A DNA stretch of 64,000 bases from Crocodylus rhombifer (taxonomy: Eukaryota > Chordata > Crocodylia > Crocodylidae), in NCBI GenBank assembly GCA_038503035.1, contig JAVSML010019224.1, positions 62,001 through 126,000 of the forward strand, written 5' to 3'. The position numbers and the translations under genes are program-made. The notes beneath the pieces were generated by a model that ran no database searches, had not been told where the DNA came from, and saw only the letters and a program-made list of their open reading frames with translations. Below, in pieces: positions 56,401 to 64,000 of the stretch (position 1 is the stretch's first letter; every line of letters begins with the position of its first letter).

Positions 56401-58984
56401 TCCCAGGACAGTGCCATACTGTAGGTTTTTCTACACAAGGGCACTCTTCAATCCTCTTGTGGAAGCTATACCATTTTGGAGAACAAATTCAAGATTCATT
56501 GGAGCAGATAAAGAGCACAACTCTTTAGCTTGGTGTTTAGGCATGGGGTTCAGTGGGGGTGTGCAGAGGGAGAGGTATGTAGCCCTGGGACCCAGGGTCC
56601 TTGCTGGTACAGCCCCTGCTAGCGTGGCCGGGGTGGGGCATGTGGCCCCAGTGACCTAGAAGCTGGACAGCCCTGTGATAAACTGTAGAAATGGTGGTTT
56701 TGGATTCCATTCACAGGTGCACAGCTCTTCCCAGGCATAGTGTAGAGTCTAAGTACCTTATCCAGGATTATGAATATTACTCTGCTAGGCAAGTACCTAT
56801 AAGGTGGGCATTGCTGAACCTAACTTGTAGATACTTAAGTCCTTGATTGGATCTGTTCTTAAGTCTGTCACCATCCAATTCCCTTTCAAAGGTACTGCTC
56901 TCCTATCACATCTCCTTGGTCTGCTTTGTTTCTTACTGCCGTTTCCTTTTATCCTTCCTCACAAGCACACCTAGTATTTCTGTGGCTCCTTCAGTTTCTC
57001 TTGCATATTAACAGCTTCAGGAATAAGGTCAGGTATTGTAATTGGCTGCCAGCTGTATTTTATTTTGTATCAGACCTGCTGCAAAAAGCATCTATGTTCC
57101 CCATGCAGATGCTTGACACAAGTTTATTTTAAGATAATATTAATTGGATTTAATTTAATTCATCTAATCAAGAGCATTTGTGATACAGTTTGGTTGGTAT
57201 TTTATAGATTCCCACAAGGAACTTTGAAATAAAAGAAACTAATGCCTATTTACCTGGATTCTATGTATTTGGAGGGAGGAAAATCAATTTTGGAAAATGT
57301 TTGAGCAAATGTCTAAGGGGTTTTGCTCTGCTGCTTCTGGAAAAAAATAGAAAGGGCATGATGGGAACAGCTGGCTGGTTTCTCATGTTTTGATTGTAAA
57401 ATTATTTGAAAGTTGGGAGTAATTTCTTACTCCTCCCCATTCGGTCTCATTCTGTTTGGAAACTCAGACGTTTTACCTGCTTTCTTCCTGTGTTGACTTC
57501 TCAGCAGTACAAAATGTCAGCTCCTGTTGCTGGAATCCTGATGTAGCAGACAGATAACTGAGGTGGATGAGAATAGGAAGACTGCACTCTATGTTGCCCT
57601 TATGAATTAAGCTCATATCAGAAGTGACCCACAACCATTACCATTTAATGGTTGTTTTCTAGCCTATCTGACATGAATTAGAGGTCTGAGTCTAGCTCTT
57701 AGCTTGACATGTCCACATTAAAAAAGGAATCACCACTTCTCCTAAACAGTTCCACTGTTAGTGGTTTCTCCAGAGATCAAGAAACAACTACTCCATGGTG
57801 ACTGATCTCCCCTTTCACACTTAGAAGAGGGCTTTGTGGAACAAGGTTGAATAATGTTGTTATAAAAGTATGAGTAGGGTGAAAGGAATTTTCCCTGCTG
57901 CTGCCTGGCATACTCCCAGGTTGTGGATTAACAGAGGAATTTCAGACCAGATTAGCCTCATAGGCACCTCCATTTTAGGCTTTGGTGTGCATAAAAATAA
58001 AAGAGTCCTAAATAGAGTGAGGCACCTATGATGTGTATACAGAGGATGGAGAGAGCTAGGTACCTTCAAAGGTCATTTCAGAGTGTCCAGATACTGAGAA
58101 TGAGATGCCTAGAGAGAGCCAACAGGAAACAGTAAGCACAGATGTGTGTCTGAACTCCTGCCCACATCTTCTATCTAACTGCCAGACTACAATATTATCT
58201 CCTGGAAGGGATCCTCTACCCACGACCTCCTTCTCTGGATTGTTTTTGAATGATAGTGGCCCCAGTGGTATGCTTTGTGCTTACCTCAGTATGGCAGAGT
58301 GAGCTGGGCATGCATGCTCTGAGCTTGACTACTGATTCAGGCCTTCTGGGGTTGTAGGCAGAGTTTAGATGCTGCATCACCTTCATTTGGGATTGTAACA
58401 GATATGGTGAGGAATTAGGTGCCTGGCTGCTCAGACTAGAGAGGAACAGGAGGACAAAATATGTGGTGGAAAAACATAATTTTCAGTGTTATAAAAGAAT
58501 GTTAAAAGGGAAGGAGAATAAAAACAGAACTTCTATAAATTTCCTCAAGGGGCTGCCCACCTTTATGCCTACCAGATCACATGCCTTGCATTCTCAGCCC
58601 TGAGACTCCTTTGTGGAAAGAAGAATGGAAGAAAGAGCTAAAGAGTGTTGGGGGTCTCTCTACATGCTGTCCTAAAGGTAGCTCTGCAGCCTATTGAAAT
58701 GTATCTCTTTTACTCTTCATGGAGTTAAAAAAAACAAGAAGCTGCCAAAACTTGCCCTCCCCACAACACAGCATTCAACATATAATACTGCAAGAGCTGT
58801 TCTCCCACTGCCCACTCTTTCCTGAATCCATCCTTCATCCTGACCACTGCCTTTAATTCCAAACAGTATCACTTTCACTGACACTTAGCCAACAAGCCTT
58901 TAAATACAAGACCCATTTACAACAATTTAGGATTGTAGTCACACCCCACATAGATAAAGTGACCATATATCACAATTTTTCATA
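56401..58984. other. No gene seen; scattered old repeat text
   Basis: Parts at 56.69-56.86 and 57.89-58.10 kb carry words such as AGGCACCTATGATG and TAGGCACCTCCATTTTAGG that are typical of SINE tails, without clear boundaries. Confidence 0.45.
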
Positions 58985-59275
58985 GATGTAGAATCATAGA
59001 ATCAATGAGTCAGAAGGGACCTAGACAGATTGTCTAGTCCGACCCCCTGCCATGGGCAGGAAGGAGCAGTGGGGTGGGCAGGGTCATAAGACCCCAGCCA
59101 GGTGCCTATCCAGTCTCCTCTTGAAGATTTCCAGGGAAGGTGAGAGCACCACCTCTCTGGGAAGCCTATTCCAGGCTCTGGCCACCCTTACAGTGAAGTA
59201 GTTCTTCTTAATATCTAACCTAAACCTATCCTCCCTCAGCTTGTGGCCATTGTCTCCATGTCCAGGGATTTCTTT
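58985..59275 (-). mobile_element. CR1 LINE 3' end
   Basis: GTAGAATCATAGAATCAATG followed by AGAAGGGACCTAGACAG and TCTAGTCCGACCCCCTGCC is the complement of the CR1 tail and 3' UTR. It ends abruptly at CATGTCCAGGG, the 5' truncation point. It resembles the 24.6 kb subfamily (GGTCGGACTAGA). Confidence 0.93.
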
Positions 59276-59964
59276 AGAGACCTAATGCATTCACATTTTC
59301 ATTTAATCAATCAAAAGGTGCATGTTTTTATTAACTACAAAATGGTTATTTAAGTCATACTACTATACCAAGCAAAATGTATCTTGTGTTTATCAGGAAC
59401 AAAGAGTCCAATGGGATGGGTGTTCAGGGTTATGAACAGCATTTGGAATAAAGGAAAAAGTTAAAATGAATATAATTTTAATGACACTTATTAGGTTTTT
59501 ATGACAAAGTTACTTGGAGTGCTAGGTAACTGGAAGAAAATCTTCCACAAATAAGAAATATGCATGTATCACTGATGAGTTGCAAGCTTTCAGTACTGAT
59601 CCCAACAACATTTAAAAAAAAGTGAACTTTTGACTTTTGTGTGAGTGTTGCTCAACTCTAATAATGCAGCATCTCAATTTTTAGCGTTTTTTCATGGGTG
59701 ATGACACCTGGGCCCTCCCTTCCACTGAGTCCTATATGGGGTGATTTTAATTGGTCTCTCCAGAGCAGAGGATTTCAGAGTTAATTAATCATTAAATGAG
59801 AGAGGCAGTTCACCCCTCTGAGACTACAGAACATTCAAGTCATCAGGAATGGAGGTCACAATAAGTGGATCACTGTGGCTGAGTCTGAATCAACAGGAGG
59901 ATATAGAGCGAAAGATCATGATTGTTGTGTTGCTGTTTGGGTATTCAGAGAAATCCAGGTAAAC
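59276..59964. other. No gene seen
   Basis: AT-rich sequence without recognised repeat. Confidence 0.6.
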
Positions 59965-60585
59965 ACTAGGGGTATATGTAGACATTACACCTAGATTGAC
60001 CTAACTAGGGTTAGGTAAATCTAAGTGCTGATCTATACAGACATTCAGGGAGATTAGATCAGGCAAAAAAAAGTCTGACCCAATTTAGTTTATCCAAGAG
60101 GTACACTAAATTAGATCGGGAACAGGTTAGCCTGATACAAGTAGCATCTACACATGTTTAGAGCACAGCCCTGGGACTGGGAAAACCCAGCCACTTGCCC
60201 CAGCCCTAGGGCTGAGACCTTCCTACATCCCAGCCCCGTCTGGGCTATTTTTAGCCCCTGACTTTCCCAGCCCAAGATGGACAAACCCCCTTGCAGACTT
60301 CTCCCCCTGCAGACCTACCAGCCATACCCTGATTTCCCCAAACCATCCCATCTAAGTTGTTAACCCCCCCATGGACCTACTAGCACATCCCTCCCCCAAA
60401 TCCTTCCCATCCTTCTGCCAACCCCAACTTACTTAGATCAGGTTCACAGCGCAGCTCCTAGCTCTGGCAAATGTGTACATGCTGGACCTGATCAACGATC
60501 GTGCAGCTTAAAGTAAGCCACGTGACTGTAGATCGGGGACAGCAAATGGTTGCTTGTCCCCTAGTTCTATAGACTGCCTAAATAA
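59965..60585. mobile_element. MITE-like element
   Basis: The left part has ACTAGGGGTATATGTAGACATT and several TTAGATC/GATCTA words (60050-60120). The right part has GTAGATCGGGGACAGC and GTCCCCTAGTTCTATAGACTGCC. ACTAGGGG at the left edge pairs with CCCCTAGT at the right, giving probable inverted termini. A GC-rich middle (60166-60440) has no coding content. Confidence 0.4.
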
Positions 60586-60867
60586 TCAAAGAACAGATAC
60601 CCTCAATAGTTAGTGAGGCAACAGAGTTGGCTAGTTCTTCAAAGTGCTTCTGTTTCCTTCCCACATCACTACAGACATTCCAGGATAATACAGCTTCAGC
60701 CGTTGCCTTTCATCTGTTATTGACATTTGCCAAGCCCCTGCTTAGCTAGGACCTGCCTGTTTCCCAAAATGTGTTCATACATTGTTCATAGAAACACAGA
60801 GCTCTCTGCCTTTGCTTTCAAAGAATTCATATTTTTGTACACTGTTTTCTGAAATATTTTCACTCAT
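60586..60867. other. No gene seen
   Basis: Short AT-rich stretch without recognised features. Confidence 0.5.
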
Positions 60868-60970
60868 TTTGCCTGATTCCCACTGTAATGCAAATTACTT
60901 TCTCCTCTGTATCTGGGCAAGTGCTCTAACTATCAGGTAAATCAGAAAGTCTGGCTGCTTTCTAGAGGAC
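60868..60970 (-). repeat. tRNA-derived SINE head, minus strand
   Basis: The complement of 60909-60939 reads TTACCTGATAGTTAGAGCACTTGCC, matching the A-box region of the SINE at 56.3 kb. The part upstream of the head (60940-60970) is repeated in inverted orientation at 61131-61161. Confidence 0.5.
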
Positions 60971-61161
60971 TATATATATAAGATCCTGTTACCAAAGAAA
61001 GACTCCATTCTCAGCCTGTGAAGAGTGAAGGATCTTTGCTGTCAAGGAAGATTATCTCCAGTGATGTTGTTGGATTGCATTGGAGAGAATTCACTTTCCC
61101 AAGAAAAATAGCACCATGCACAAGTGTCCAGTCCTCTAGAAAGCAGCCAGACTTTCTGATT
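60940..61161. repeat. 31-bp perfect inverted repeat pair
   Basis: Arm 60940-60970 (AATCAGAAAGTCTGGCTGCT...) is the exact reverse complement of 61131-61161. The 160-bp spacer shows no recognised feature besides a (TA)n patch at 60971-60980. Confidence 0.95.
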
Positions 61162-64000
61162 CACTTGTAAACATTCAGGCAACTGTAGCTGGGGTAGTAG
61201 CAATGCTGAAACGGTTCAAGAGGTTCAATCTTAAAACCTCTTAGAAAACTCAAGCATCCCGAATGAAGCCTGAATTTGGTCTTGAAATTACTTGCTAAAA
61301 ATCTATTTGAGCAGGTCACCTTGGTCTTACTGTGTTTTCTTCTCATCCGAACCTGTCTTTCATGGTAACCATAACTTTCTCCTGATGAGTTTCAAAACTT
61401 GGTGCATTATTGATCAAAGAACACTAATGTACTTTTTTCACAAAGAAAAAGTGGCTCTTTGAACTCTGAGCAACTTCTACTCAAAATGGGACATGGGTTT
61501 TCATAGAATTTGAGAAACTGTTATGACAGCATAGTCCCAAGTTGAAACATAAATAATGGGAAAAGATAACATACTTGTGAAAACAGGAGAGCATTGAAGA
61601 CTTTTCTTTTTAATGAGTTTCTTTTCTCTGAGACGGCCATTTCAGTGTGCTCAAACCCTCTTTGAAAGCCAGCTATGATTTCAGTAAGCTTGGAGTCGGG
61701 GACCGATGATTCCTAAAGATTTTTTTTTGTTGGTGAAATGCTCAGTAAAACTATTCTCTTTGAATATTTTGGAAGTGACTGCTCATAATCTCAAATTAAG
61801 TTGTATTCAGTTATCTTAGCATCTGCAACTTTTTAGAAGAAAAAAGGAGCAGATGAGTGACAATTCTGGCTGCCTATGCATTCTGTCTTTAAAAGATCCA
61901 ACCCCTCTATTAAGGATCAGTACATCTCAGTGAAAAGAAATTGGCTGGTAAGGAAGTATTTATTTCTCAGAAAGCTGAAACTTATGAAAGGGCACTAATG
62001 GAGCACGAAGACACAGCATTTTATCATGTCTGGTTCAGTAACAATACAGTGCATTAATTCACACTAGTCTTGAGTTCCACATATGAGGGAACACACATAG
62101 TTTTGCTGTGATTTCTTGTAGGCTGACAAGTCTCACCAGTGCTGATGGACTGTGAAAGGACACATGACCAGTGCTCCTTGACTAGAGATGGTTCACTGGA
62201 ATGAGGAACATTTGAAAGAACTGGTAGAAAGAAAAAATGAAGAATTTACTCCTTAGGAAATTTGCAGGAAAATCCCAGGGATAAAATTGGAAGATCCACA
62301 AACAAATATAGTATCTATTGGGAAATGGGGTCCTAACTGAGTGGTGGGTTTAATAAATAGATATTTATAATTTGGAGGCAATTTGCCACCAGATTTTAAC
62401 CTAATTAAGTTTTGAAAACTAATTTTCTTGATAGTGGTGCTTCAAAGCAGAGGAGAGAATTTTACTGGGTGAAGAGGTAAATTCAGTGGCATTGTATATT
62501 ATGAGGTTGATGAGATTATTGATGTAACCTACTTCCTGATGGAAGTTTGTCTTGTACTACCAGCCTGCTAGCGAAGGAGATGTCTATGCCATGTTTATAA
62601 AGATGAGATGGAACAGTGAAACCAAACTCTCTATCTCAGATGCAGATTTGACAAGTGATTTCAGGACTGAAAGTATGGTGAAAGAGCACATAAGACATCT
62701 TGGTATGGTTCTAGAGGTACAAATTTGAGTCCTAATCCAAACCTGAAGTGAAGGCTGCCTGGCTGTAATGGGTACCTGGTTTTTCAGACTGGGGAATCAA
62801 AAACACCTGACTGTGATGTTGCCTTCACTGTTGACTGTAGAGACCAGCATGCCTTAATTACAGGAAGTCATTGATTTCGGGTGAACCTCTGACTTTTTCT
62901 TAACTTAATATCAAGACCAGGGTCAAGTTCCATTCAGGGCACCTGATTTTTTCATGACTTAGCCTATGGAACCACGTCAGCACTGTCGTTCCCTGCCTGA
63001 ATGTTTGCTTACCATAGAATTAGCATACAGTTTTTCTTGTTTGGTGCTGTGAAATATTTGATCCCAGTAGCTGCTTGGAAGGCTTTCTTAGTGATGATGA
63101 CAGATGGCCCATAGGGCTTTGGAAGCAGTAGCAGCAGGCAGGTTTGGTATTTGCAGGGGACATTTGCTGAGGAGGTGAGCAGAAGGATGGCAAAAGTCAC
63201 TTTGGAAAGAGGCCTGTGGGAAGAGTTACTTTGAAGCAGAGGGCAGTGTCTCTTGGCTAGACTCTCTTCTTGTCTCTGGACTGGGCAGGACAGAGATGAG
63301 AAAAAATGGCTTTAGCGATTCAGAAATGGCAGCTTTTGTGAAGTATCCAGCCCCTGGGCTGGGAGCAGTTCCTGTATCTCCAGTTACAGATGATCTCTGT
63401 AACACATCTTTTTACTTCCTCGAGCCATGCCTTTTTTGCATGTTCTTCCCCTTCAAACACATCTGTATCATTTGCCTGGATTAGATCTAGCTCCAGAGGC
63501 AATAGCATTGTACTGCAGCCCAAATTCTTTGTCTTTAACCCTACTTGAGCTAGGTTTTAGTATGACATGAAATGATGTGTCTGGCGATGGGGATGGGCAT
63601 GATTTTGCCTTGTTTTGGTTACAAGGTCCGGGCAAACAACTGAGCTACTTTTCTGACATTTTTACATTTGGTTACTTATAATTCCGATCAAGAGAAGGAG
63701 AGCTAGTAATATATAAGCTCTGAGAGCCACTGTATCACACCAGAGCTTCTATATAGCAATGATGAAGAGGCAAACCATCAAAGCCCCTGTTACTATCCAT
63801 AGGTTATGAAACTTTAGAATGTGATTTGGGTTCAAGAATATTGATCACTCAGTTTGCTTTTATTTTCTTGGTATGGGAATGCAGGCAAAGGAGAAGGGGA
63901 AGACATTAACAATTTACATCACTAAAGTGTCTTATGCTGCACCCTTTCAAAATGTAGCAAAATTATATCAGTTGAAGACATACAGCTGCTTCTGGGGCTG
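61162..64000. other. No gene seen
   Basis: Single-copy-looking DNA to the end of the window. Open frames are under 70 codons and show no domain. Confidence 0.6.

Noticed and set aside
1..64000. CRISPR array, bacterial operon, or intact tRNA/rRNA gene
   Set aside because: No regularly spaced identical repeats, no operon-like coding, and only decayed tRNA-derived SINE heads were found; the sequence is vertebrate nuclear DNA.

Overview
The window looks like gene-poor, repeat-rich DNA from a sauropsid nuclear genome, most likely a crocodilian (turtle is the main alternative). I recognise no host protein-coding exon, no RNA gene and no CRISPR array. The host call rests on the repeats: several CR1 LINEs in both orientations, with 3' ends carrying the family's tandem (AT)CTATGAA-type tails; a Tx1-clade LINE; an L3-like CR1 relative; many short hAT-type elements; Tigger/pogo-type elements; hairpin MITEs; a Gypsy remnant; and tRNA-derived SINE relics. 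All family calls come from reading translated and nucleotide motifs, not from a database search.

Layout. 0-1.8 kb: GC-rich unclassified (LTR-like) DNA split by a 5'-truncated CR1. 1.8-4.5 kb: no gene. 4.5-10.1 kb: one old CR1 on the minus strand, broken twice. The first break (4.86-6.76 kb) holds a hairpin MITE and a deleted Gypsy pol with a probable LTR. The second (6.896-8.974 kb) is a TA-flanked Tigger-type fold-back that itself carries a second TA-flanked Tigger element at 8.335-8.890 kb. 10.8-11.2 kb: a MITE with tandem CCAAT-containing repeats. 11.2-17.2 kb: mostly featureless AT-rich DNA with one hAT at 14.8 kb and a hairpin MITE at 15.4 kb. 17.2-18.8 kb: an old L3-like LINE with nested insertions. 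19-22 kb: CR1 and SINE pieces, a (CAG)12 tract and a hairpin-cluster MITE.

22.6-38.4 kb is the densest part. A hAT abuts a roughly 6 kb Tx1-clade LINE (ORF1 from 23.9 kb, ORF2 to 33.2 kb). The Tx1 element is split by a young CR1 (about 24.65-27.82 kb) whose ORF2 is open except for one frameshift in a run of eight G. Downstream come a Myb/SANT-coding repeat (minus strand), a 0.7 kb fold-back at 34.3-35.0 kb, and a second young CR1 of another subfamily (35.85-38.4 kb) interrupted by a single stop codon.

38.4-64 kb is quieter: an inverted dimer repeat at 41.2 kb, a second copy of the SANT repeat at 45.5-46.7 kb next to an old minus-strand CR1, a MITE at 48.3 kb, a GC-rich LTR-like block at 52.4-55.1 kb holding a hAT with a matching 8-bp target duplication, tRNA-SINE relics at 56.3 and 60.9 kb, a CR1 3' end at 59 kb, and single-copy-looking DNA to the end.

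The nesting gives relative ages: old minus-strand CR1 and L3 are the oldest layer, Tigger, hAT and Gypsy insertions are later, and the nested Tigger and the two young plus-strand CR1s are among the last. The least familiar items are the two-copy SANT repeat, the 36-bp inverted copy of target DNA at the CR1/Tx1 3' junction, and the giant fold-back Tigger derivative.
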